Source: Phoronis australis (lineage: Eukaryota; Phoronida; Phoronidae). Taken from it: a DNA stretch of 64,000 nt. Below are positions 33,490 to 43,212 of the stretch, in pieces. The stretch is from the NCBI GenBank assembly GCA_002633005.1, contig NMRA01000025.1:533181-597180 (forward strand), read 5' to 3'. Numbering within the stretch: the first letter of the stretch is position 1; the number at the start of each line of letters is the position of its first letter. The notes beneath the pieces were generated by a model. The model did no database searches, was not told the DNA's origin, and worked only from the letters and a program-made list of their open reading frames with translations. Both the position numbers and the translations under genes were made by a program.

Positions 33490-35452
33490 TCTGATCCGAT
33501 CACTAAGAACGTGACTTAGTCTACTCATACGCCTCAGTCAAAACGAGGCGATTTGCAATTTGCAGTCCATTTTTTTGTTTTGTTTTTAATTCGACTTTCG
33601 GGTCTGAAGTTTATTTTTATCTTTCGGTTGCCGCGGAGATACGGTCTCAGTCTCGCTCTGGCCCACGTACTCACTGACGCGCGTGGGTCGAACCCTGACT
33701 CAAGTCAGTCGCCGCCGGTCTGAGAGTACGAATAAATACGAAATGCAGGTGTTCCATCTGAACTGCTACTAGTAAATCGGATAATAATTCGTTGCGTGTT
33801 TAAACAACTGAAAAAATAACCGCGGCCGGATTCTAGGCCGGCGCTGCCCGAGTTTCCCGGCTCAGTGACTGATCGCGTGCCACTCAGTACTCAAGTTGCG
33901 TTTAAGCGGTGTTGTAAGAGGTAGAGGAATGGAAAAGATTCTGTTTTGTGCTCTGAAGTTTGTGTTTATTGATTATCAGACCTCGTATTCAACTTTGCAT
34001 TCGACACAGGCAAACTCCATCCAGTTTAGTACGGTTCCACGGAGGCTACTGATATGTCATGGCTCCAGCATCTTTTATGTGTACTTGGGCGTCCCGATCA
34101 TGTTCGGGTCATCTAGATTGATTCGCATTCGCAAAATTTGTACATAGTTTCGACCTTTTAAGGGGAGACCGTGAGTGTCAGAACCGGCTGTATCCGATCG
34201 GTTGTGTCATGTCTTTCGCTTCACGCTGACTGTTTTCCTCGTATCTTGTTTTGAATTACTCATTACTGAAGCCATTCCTACACCTTTTCCGTATGCTAAT
34301 TTTATGTAGCAACTAATTTTCTCTTTTTTTCGGTAACTAGCAGTTATGCTAATGTTTCTTTTGTTCTATCTATCCTCACCGGTTTAAAATAATTGTATAA
34401 CTTACTTACTTACTTACTTTAGGCCTATTAGATACTCGGTTCACATGCTGGCGTTGTCAAAATCGAAATATTCTTTTTGTTACTCGACCGGAAGTATAAT
34501 GAAAACCGGAAAACAGAATCAGTGGAACGAAACGTGCTTTTCACTGACAGCTGACTTGGTACTGTTGGATTTCAGACCCTGGGTTGACTTTCTGGCTAGC
34601 TGTAAGTATCTGAGGCATCGCTTTCCACGAATGCCTGTTAACCGTATGAAAAACTACCATATCGTCTCCCTATGACGATGAATATCGGAACAACCTACAC
34701 GACACAGTCACTAGCCATCTACACATAGTGTACCTAATTATCGGACGGAACCTAAATATCGGACATTTCATAAAATCTTACTTGAAGCATAATCTGNGGT
34801 ACTTTTTCGAAAGTTGATCGCATGGCAGAAAATCGTGCGCTAAAAAAAGCTTACAAAAAATGATTTATCAGCGATAATTTGAGACAAAAAGATTACAAAC
34901 TTACAAATAAAGTCTAAGGTAACGATTTATAGCACAAAATTGCCTTATAGTTAATTTTAAAATCTGGAATCGGGTAATTTACCGACGTGGGTTTTACACG
35001 GAGGCAGATATGGAGCACCGTGACCTACTTTTTGATTGTCCTCCCTATTACTAGGCCACTAGGGTAGGGAGGACAACGTTTTTACTTTTTTTACAATGCC
35101 CATGGTCATGTGTCATACATTTTTGAAAAGACCCTGGTGTGAGAAATGAAATGGTGCAAAAGCATAAAAATTGGGTGAGCGGTTACCGAGAAAATGGCCG
35201 TTGAAACGTGACGATTATGCGTAAAATATCTGCCTTTCTACATAATGTCGTAAAACATGAAAGAATATGTGCTGCATATCAAAAGATTCGTCTCATTGAG
35301 ACAAACATAGTGGTATGTATTATATACAATTTGGATCGATTTCTACAGAGGTGTTGTTTTGGTCTGTTGTTAGCATATATAACAGGAGCATCATTGATGA
35401 AAACAATGAATTACACAGCTTAAAACTGAGCTAGGAGGAAATTTCACATCAT
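33490..35452. other. No gene seen
   Basis: Only short frames. An ACTT tetranucleotide run lies at about 34402-34420 and a single N at 34797. Nothing else stands out. Confidence 0.4.
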
Positions 35453-35461
35453 ACCACAAGA

Positions 35462-36858
35462 TAGGCAATGACCATCGCCTCTGTTGGCCCGAACCAGAAG
35501 CGATGCAGAGGCTATAGGCGCTCTGTACGCCGGAAGCTTTTCGGCGAATTATGCCTCGCACCGACTAAACCATCAAAGTCACGTTGTTATAAATACCTTT
35601 TGCGCATAGAGGAACACCTTAGGCGGTTGTCGATGTGTTTAAGTCCTTCCAACTCGAACAAATACTCCCGTTATGAAACTTTTTCTTCGATCAGTCCCTA
35701 TTTCAGTTCNNNNNNNNNNNNNNNNNNNNNNNNNNNNNNNNNNNNNNNNNNNNNNNNNNNNNNNNNNNNNNNNNNNNNNNNNNNNNNNNNNNNNNNNNNN
35801 NNNNNNNNNNNNNNNNNNNNNNNNNNNNNNNNNNNNNNNNNNNNNNNNNNNNNNNNNNNNNNNNNNNNNNNNNNNNNNNNNNNNNNNNNNNNNNNNNNNN
35901 NNNNNNNNNNNNNNNNNNNNNNNNNNNNNNNNNNNNNNNNNNNNNNNNNNNNNNNNNNNNNNNNNNNNNNNNNNNNNNNNNNNNNNNNNNNNNNNNNNNN
36001 NNNNNNNNNNNNNNNNNNNNNNNNNNNNNNNNNNNNNNNNNNNNNNNNNNNNNNNNNNNNNNNNNNNNNNNNNNNNNNNNNNNNNNNNNNNNNNNNNNNN
36101 NNNNNNNNNNNNNNNNNNNNNNNNNNNNNNNNNNNNNNNNNNNNNNNNNNNNNNNNNNNNNNNNNNNNNNNNNNNNNNNNNNNNNNNNNNNNNNNNNNNN
36201 NNNNNNNNNNNNNNNNNNNNNNNNNNNNNNNNNNNNNNNNNNNNNNNNNNNNNNNNNNNNNNNNNNNNNNNNNNNNNNNNNNNNNNNNNNNNNNNNNNNN
36301 NNNNNNNNNNNNNNNNNNNNNNNNNNNNNNNNNNNNNNNNNNNNNNNNNNNNNNNNNNNNNNNNNNNNNNNNNNNNNNNNNNNNNNNNNNNNNNNNNNNN
36401 NNNNNNNNNNNNNNNNNNNNNNNNNNNNNNNNNNNNNNNNNNNNNNNNNNNNNNNNNNNNNNNNNNNNNNNNNNNNNNNNNNNNNNNNNNNNNNNNNNNN
36501 NNNNNNNNNNNNNNNNNNNNNNNNNNNNNNNNNNNNNNNNNNNNNNNNNTAGCGAGCGCGGTAAAAATTGGAGCGTGCGCAGTATAAAAATGGTGAGTTC
36601 ACGATTTTGGGAACTGAAATAGGGACTGCTCGAAGAAAAAGTTTGATAATGGGAGTATTTGTTCGAGTTGGAAGGAATTAAACACATCGACAACCTCCTC
36701 AGGTGTTCCTCTATGCGCAAAAGGTATTTATAACAACGTGACTTTGATGGTTTAGTCGGTGCGAGGCATAATTCGCCGAAAAGCTTCTGGCGTACAGAGC
36801 GCCTATAGCCTCTGCATCGCCTCTGGTTCGGGCCAACAGAGGCGATGGTCATTGCCTA
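35462..36858. mobile_element. Long-TIR MULE-like element, second copy with gap
   Basis: Ends match the element at 19855-20784 (TAGGCAATGACC and its inverse). The flanks ACCACAAGA at 35453-35461 and 36859-36867 form a perfect 9-bp target duplication. The visible left arm (35462-35709) and right arm (36550-36858) are near-identical inverted copies. The centre is replaced by 840 N, longer than the 375-bp centre of the first copy. It could hold a larger internal region if the gap size is real. Confidence 0.85.
35710..36549. other. Assembly gap, 840 N
   Basis: The gap begins and ends inside the inverted arms, as expected when an assembler fails on a long hairpin. All long frames across it are artefacts. 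Confidence 0.99.
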
Positions 36859-36867
36859 ACCACAAGA

Positions 36868-37033
36868 TAATATTGATGGATTTGGGGGGGGCAAGGGGAC
36901 CATGGCCCCCCTAAAACTCTCAGATTTCATTTGGCAGTTCGAGGGTGCAAATATCTTGCGGGTAAATTCCTGCCAAATACTTTGCTCTGCCCCCCCCTCC
37001 TAAGTAAAAATCTTGGGTATGCCCCTGAATCAC
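36868..37033 (-). mobile_element. GGATCC-type MITE, diverged copy
   Basis: Reads on the minus strand with the family words for TCTGAGAGTTTTAGGGGGGCCATGG and the G-rich ends. It lies directly beside the MULE-like element. Confidence 0.5.
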
Positions 37034-37592
37034 AGGCCCCTTTAAGTAGCCCTCTACAATATAATATAATAAAGAGAAAGGTACACAACTGATATTCAAT
37101 ATGGCCGTCTGCCGGCCATTTCCGGAATAACCCCAAGCACGTCAAATCTGAGAGTAATTTAACTCAAACATTGTATCTGCGACCATTTGTTGACATCGAA
37201 ACCAATAAATATCATAAATACCTCCAGATCTTCCTAGTTCAATCGTCAACATTCACGACAAAGGGAAAAGCACGAAGGCTTCATATCAGTNCCCCCCCTC
37301 CTAACTAAAAATCTTGGGTATGCCCCTGAATCACAGGCCCCTTTAAGTAGCCCCCTACAATATAATATAATAAAGAGAAAGGTACACAACTGATATTCAA
37401 TATGGCTGTCTGCCGGCCATTTCCGGAATAACCCCAAGCACGTCAAATCTGAGAGTAATTTAACTCAAACATTGTATCTGCGACCATTTGTTGACATCGA
37501 AACCAATAAATATTATAAATACCTCCAGATCTTCCTAGTTCAATCGTCAACATTCACGACAAAGGGAAAAGCACGAAGGCTTCATATCAGTT
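36985..37592. repeat. 300-bp duplicate around a single N
   Basis: 36992-37290 and 37292-37592 are nearly identical (a handful of substitutions) and meet at the N at 37291. It is best read as an unmerged overlap between contigs or haplotypes. Confidence 0.9.
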
Positions 37593-37655
37593 TTGTCTAA
37601 TGCGCATGCTAATGAGGTGACGCTATTTCTCCGTTTTCAGATGGATTTGACCTAG

Positions 37656-38625
37656 TTTGCGCCACCTAGTTTGCGCCACCTAGTTTGCGCCACCTAGTGG
37701 CCATTTTTACTGTTTTTGAGTCTGTTTTTGGCGTCCACTCGTCTATCAACCAAACCGCTTTCAGGATAATTGTGAAAATTGGCATGTGTGTTTTTACTAT
37801 GAAGTTGATGGCTGACGATGATTTTCCGACTACTCTGGCGCCTCCTAGTGGTAGTTTTGTTTTTTGCGCTCATGGCTGTATCTCCTAAACTGTTTGCAGG
37901 ATCTTAACTTTATTCAGCAAGTGTATTTATATGATGTTGACAACGGACGACGTCGATTTTCGGACGGATCTGACTACTGGTATGCCCCCTAGTGGCAATT
38001 TTAGTTTTTTAGGTTTACCAGTCTGTATCTTCAAAGGTCCTCAACAGATTTTCTTAAAATTTTGAATATAGACATCTATTGGTGATGTGGTGCTATTATC
38101 TTGTTTTTGGATGGAAGCGAGATATTTTGCGCCACCTAGTGGTCATTTTTGCTATTTCCAAATCTTGTTTTTGGCATCCACCCCTTGATCAACCAAATCA
38201 TTCTAAGGATGGTTTTGAAAATTGGCGTATGTGTGAAGAGGAGCTTTGATGATGACGACTGACTGCTGTGGCGCCTCCTAGTGGTAGTTTTGTTTTGTTT
38301 TTCCCCATAGCTGTATCTCCAAAACCCACTACAGGATCTTTATTAAATCTAGTATGTGAAGACCACATACAATGACTTTTAGGCAGATCGAACGGACGCT
38401 GTGCTCACAAGTATCAATTTCATTCTGTTCTGTTTTCCTTTTGTTTCTCTGAAGTTCCTTGGCAGATTTTTATGAAATATGGCATGTTCCCATTTTTGGA
38501 TGGATTGTACATTTTTGCACCAGCTAGTGGCCATTTTTATGATACATATAAATAACCCTAAAAGCACACCATTTGCGATGCATTTGTGAGTGCATTTCAA
38601 TGCTCCGCGTTGCTCTTGTTAATGA
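37656..38625 (-). repeat. CTCF-motif repeat, largest array
   Basis: On the minus strand, a leader with GAGCAACGCGGAGC (near 38610) is followed by CTCF-like cores at 38515-38532, a decayed one near 38403, then 38271, 38127, 37982, 37838 and 37686. Spacing is 144-152 bp. Three core types alternate in fixed order: C (CCACTAGGTGGCGC), A (CCACTAGGGGGCA) and B (CCACTAGGAGGCGCC). The downstream end carries three extra head-to-tail copies of CTAGGTGGCGCAAA. No 3' terminal hairpin remains. Confidence 0.85.
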
Positions 38626-38721
38626 CACTAATTTTCAGATTTCAGATTTTATCTTACCACTTTTTTATATCGGCGTATACGTAGTATACAGCTTTGTACC
38701 AAGGCTACTAGCCAGCCAGAT

Positions 38722-38838
38722 ACTAAGCTAGCTGTATGAAGACTATCGTCAAAATACAGCTAGCTACCTCTGCGTGTTCAGCGGGAAATGATGACAGCTT
38801 CACAGCAGCAAAATTTCTTCCGAGATTCAGTTTGCTGG
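38722..38838 (-). repeat. 117-bp direct repeat, copy 1
   Basis: Matches 39947-40063 with about two differences and sharp ends. On the minus strand it holds a CAG acceptor-like site, an open stretch SKLNLGRNFAAVKLSSFP, and a GTAGCT donor-like site, followed by a 12-bp-arm hairpin (AGCTAGCTGTAT). It may be a mobile element end or a duplicated exon. Confidence 0.6.
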
Positions 38839-39128
38839 GGCTCGATATAAACCAAACTGCCAATAGCTTTATCAAACTATTTATTTCGCAGATTTCAATC
38901 CTGTAACAAATAAAACAATATTTACAATGGGCTTGAACCAGATACAATTCACGGTATATCATTTACATAGATCTGCCACATTATATGTTATGAGAAACAC
39001 ATAGTTAGCAATTCATCTATTTCACTAAACAGTTTACACATACTAGAATAAACAAAAAATAAGGAAACACCTACTAAGTCAATATGGGTTAAATGATCTT
39101 CGGCTGCCTTTTTGATTAATGATTCGTA

Positions 39129-39376
39129 TAGAAAATAATAAAAATAATCGCAGGCGGTCTGATACACGTTGTATCAGACGTGCGCAGGCCTCGCATGTGG
39201 GCCCATTGCACTGATCACCTGGAAATATTTTTATGCTTTATTGATATATGGTTAAAACTGAGCTGAGGAGCTAGAAACCTGGCTCAGGGGTTTAGCAGTG
39301 TGACCTGGTGGGACTTGAACCCACAACCTCGAGTAAAGAAAGCGGGCACTTATCAACCGGGCCACACTGCCTCCTC
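39129..39376 (-). mobile_element. tRNA-derived SINE with 12-bp target duplication
   Basis: On the minus strand a tRNA-like head has an A-box-like TGGCCCGGTTGATAAGTG and a B box GGTTCAAGTCC in a T-arm (GGGTTCAAGTCCC). The tail contains a hairpin CGTCTGATACAACG-type repeat and ends in AT-rich sequence. TAATGATTCGTA flanks it at 39117-39128 and 39377-39388. A second copy lies at 54391-54650. Intact duplications imply fairly recent insertion by LINE machinery. Confidence 0.8.
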
Positions 39377-39814
39377 TAATGATTCGTAACTGAAATACAA
39401 AATTATTCCATATTATAGTAAAGTGTCAACAAAATAGAGCCACACCCCAAACGGAACAACATGGCCGCATTACATCACCCTTACAATCTAAATCATCAAA
39501 ACCTGACTGCATGTCATGATAAAATATAAAACAAAACACAACAGTCTGGAACTACATTTATACACCATAATGACAAGTTTCTGATATAAATACTAACAAT
39601 CTCAAAAGTATCAAAATTACAGCTCTTACCTATCATGGCAAACAGCACATCCAATACGCAACCTTTCCCATACACTGCAGAAACAATAATGCCGCCAAAA
39701 TTACTGAGGTCAGGCTAAATACCTCTCTTGGAGTGAATACAGAACCAGTTTGAACTAGTTACCTTACACATCTACTATTTGAAATTACCACCAGAAACAA
39801 TGCCCTAACAAATC

Positions 39815-39890
39815 AGCAGTTACCAATGGTTTATCGGTGGCACTTCCAGACAACCAAGCCAGAGCACCATGGTTCAAATCCTGATAACAT
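39815..39890 (+). mobile_element. tRNA-like SINE fragment
   Basis: A perfect B box (GGTTCAAATCC, 39871-39881) is preceded by a loosely A-box-like TGGTTTATCGGTGGC. The sequence does not fold into a complete cloverleaf. A SINE remnant is likely. Confidence 0.35.
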
Positions 39891-39946
39891 TAAATTTTTT
39901 AGAAACATTAATAATTTCTAAAATATATAAAATACACCACTATCAC

Positions 39947-40063
39947 ACTAAGCTAGCTGTATGAAGACTATCGTCAAAATACAGCTAGGTACCTCTGCGT
40001 GTTCAGCGGGAAATGATGACAGCTTCGCAGCAGCAAAATTTCTTCCGAGATTCAGTTTGCTGG
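39947..40063 (-). repeat. 117-bp direct repeat, copy 2
   Basis: Second copy of the repeat at 38722-38838, same orientation, 1225 bp away. One difference changes Val to Ala in the open stretch; the other lies in the hairpin. Confidence 0.6.
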
Positions 40064-40704
40064 TATTAAAATACTTAAAACATATATTAAGGAAATGAAA
40101 CCAGTTCTGATAATTTGTTGTGACATGTATGTAACTGTAACCTCGTGAAAGAAGAGCAGTTGACTGAATAATCAGCGAAAAATGAAAGTGGCACAATATT
40201 TCATGGCACCGAAAGCCAGTGCAAAAGATCACTCTGCAACTTTAGCAGTAGAACTCAATTTTTCCAAAACCGGTGAACAATTTAATTTACTCAAGGAAGT
40301 GTGTAGTTTTCAGTGACACCTATTTTTTGTCAGATTTTGTTTGATCATGCAGTTTTTTACCCACATTGGCGCAAAACTGTGTATTAAGTATACAGCTAGT
40401 AATTTTTCACACTCTATTCTATGGTGCCAAACATGAATTTCCCTGATTGATAACTTTTTCCCCTGGACACTTTGTGAAACTCATTCCTCCTATCGGGAGA
40501 ATTCTCCAGATCTAGGGAAATATTTTAAAAATTTTCCCAGTTTAAGAACCTGCTTCAGCCTCCTGGTTGGTTTGTCCAGCTTGGCAGGGCGAATCTTACA
40601 ACACTGATTGGAAGGGATGTTTTGCTCCTTGCAAATCTGTGCACGGTTTTATAATCCAAGTCAAGTGTCATAGATGTGCTTCCGGTGAATCATATGAGCC
40701 TCTG

Positions 40705-40790
40705 TTGGCCACTGGTGAAAGGGCAATAGAATGGTTTGTAGTTTTCCGGTTTTATCGGGGTCGCTGGTTCGATTCACGGGCTGTTACTAC
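40705..40790 (+). mobile_element. tRNA-derived SINE fragment
   Basis: Contains GGTCGCTGGTTCGATTCACGG, an intact T-arm with B box at 40766-40776, and tRNA-like sequence before it. The A-box region (TGGTGAAAGGGCAATAG) is only approximate. Confidence 0.4.
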
Positions 40791-41529
40791 ACGAGTAAAT
40801 GCTTACACATGATGACATTCAAGACTCAAGTGCATAGTCTGAAATTCTGCCAATTCTGTGGTAATCAAACCTGCAACCTCTTGGCCGACAGCACATGTAG
40901 CCAGGTACACGCAGTTACTTGCAACTTTGCTCTGTCCTTTCAGCTTGGCACTCAGTGTCTGTATTAAAAAGTCGGTATACAGATGGGGCTCAGTTGTGAC
41001 TTTCAGCTAACAGAAGAAATACAGTGAAACTGAGTGAAAGGTCGCCTTGTTCCAAGTTTTGAAGGGCTGGTACTTTTTGCTTCAAAAGCCAGTCGTCTTT
41101 ACCTGTTGACCAAAGAGCAATTGCCTGTAGGCGAGTGATTGAGAGAGATTTTTATACTACAACTCTGACAGTAGACTCACCAGAGAAATCACCCACGTCA
41201 AAATGCACCCGTCCCCCAAAAAAATCAAACAAGGATCGCAAAATGCTGACATGACCCATAAGTCCTCCAAATCGACCCATATTTTCCAGGCCCTGTGGGT
41301 CAGTTGACCCATTTCCACATTTTTCATAAAAGATTCTTGAGATACGGTGTTTTAATGGAGAGAACTTTCTGATGTAGGCAATCCGTAATAGAGCATATAC
41401 CTGTAGAATTATCTTCTGTTACGAGTAAAACAGCAGAAATTGGCAGGAATACGTAAAATGAAATCATTCGTAATCTTAAATGTGTGTTCTCAGACTGAGA
41501 CATTGCCGGGTGATAGTTTCACTAAGCTC

Positions 41530-41880
41530 TTGCAATAAACATGTATTTGCATGCTCCTAGCTATGCTAATGTATAGCAGCAACTAAATGACAGTGCTATT
41601 TTAACATCATCTTACGCTAAGCAAAGTGCAGTTGTATTCATTGACAACTTGTAAATGTGTAAACAAAAAATTCTGCAAATAGGTGACCTTTGCACTAATG
41701 AAGTACCTTAGGGGCTTACATAACCCATATCATGCAATGTTATTCCCTAATACCACGTCACGATACTTACTGGACTTGGTTGAGTGATTTACGGCAGATC
41801 ATTTTCAACACAAAACTTGTTCTTAAGAACATTTGACAATTTTCAACGAATTTCATATTCACATCATTGCAATAATTTTA
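41530..41880 (+). repeat. Interspersed repeat, inverted copy at 50625-50810
   Basis: Words such as AACATGTATTTGCATGCT, TGCTAATGTATAGC, GACAATTTTCAAC and TTCATATTCACATC recur in the same order on the minus strand at 50625-50810. The family is unknown. It lies just upstream of GFM1. Confidence 0.55.
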
Positions 41881-42006
41881 TGTTGAGTTTCTAACTAAGT
41901 TGACATAGCAATCACAGAGGAATTAGCGTGCAAGTTCCACTTTAAAGAGTTTTGTTTGCTCCAAGAATTATAGCCTGGAATTTCTCCATTGCAGGTACTT
42001 TGAAGT

Positions 42007-43212
42007 ATGAGGCTTATACGCCATTGTTGTGGCGCATGGACGCTGTGTAAATCGCAGTATGTGTCTTCCATTCTATCAAGGTTCTTGTCAAGTGAAGCCA
42101 ACCGTGGTGATGTCACAGATGCGTCCAGGATCAGAAACATTGGCATTTCTGCACATATTGATTCAGGCAAGACAACTCTAACCGAACGCATTCTCTTCTA
42201 CACGGGCCGCATTGCTGAGATTCATGAGGTCCGGGGAAAAGATGGCGTTGGTGCCACAATGGACTCCATGGAATTGGAACGTCAACGCGGGATCACGATA
42301 CAGTCTGCCGCCACCTACACCACATGGAAGGAGGTGAACGTTAACATAATTGACACCCCTGGGCATGTTGACTTCACCGTAGAGGTAGAGAGAGCTCTCA
42401 GAGTTCTCGATGGCGCAGTATTGGTGTTGTGTGCCGTTGGTGGCGTCCAGAGCCAGACATTCACGGTCAACCGTCAGATGCGGCGCTACCAAGTGCCGTG
42501 TCTGGCATTTATAAATAAACTGGATCGGATGAACGCTGATCCAGAGCGTGTACTGAAACAGTTGAGAACAAAGTTAAATCATAATGCTGCATTCATTCAA
42601 CTGCCAATTGGAACTGAGAACAATTGCACGGGGATTGTGGACTTGATAGATAGGAAGAGCCTTTACTTCGGAGACCCAATGGGACTGAATGTCACCGAGG
42701 GTGAAATCCCTATTGACATGAAAATGGAGTGTGAAGAACGTCGACAAGAACTCATCGAGCATGTAGCAAATGTGGATGAGTGTCTTGGTGAAATGTTTCT
42801 AGAGGAAAAAACACCGAGTGAAAATGATGTCAAAGCGGCCATTAGGAGAAGTGTGATAAAGCGGGTGTTCACACCAGTTCTGGTGGGGACAGCGTTGAAA
42901 AATAAAGGGGTGCAGCCCCTACTAGATGCTGTTGTCTCTTATTTGCCTGACCCCACAGAGGTGGACAATTACGCTCTTGATGAGACTGAGGAAGATAATT
43001 CCAAACGAGTGTTGATGAATCCCGAGCGGTCTGACCAGCATCCATATGTTGGTCTCGCGTTCAAACTAGAGGCAGGACGGTTTGGCCAGCTGACCTATAT
43101 CAGGGTGTACCAGGGTCACCTAAAGAAAGGGGAGACAATCTACAATACACGAACAGGCAAGAAGACCAAGGTGTCGCGCCTTGCTCGTATGCATGCTAGT
43201 GAGATGGAAGAG
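42007..43212 (+). CDS. GFM1: GFM1 exon 1 (G domain and start of domain II)
   Basis: Codes for residues 1-402. The ATG at 42007 is chosen because it gives a mitochondrial-type presequence directly before [15 protein letters not shown]. The exon must end at GAG before GCAAGT (43213): joining there gives [16 protein letters not shown], which aligns with family members without a gap, while any GT donor nearby adds or removes residues. Confidence 0.93.

Noticed and set aside
35468-36852. Very long frames across 35.5-36.9 kb
   Set aside because: They run through 840 N and are not real.
39295-39376. Functional tRNA gene on the minus strand
   Set aside because: Good B box and T-arm, but acceptor and anticodon stems do not pair properly, and the sequence continues into a SINE body flanked by target duplications.
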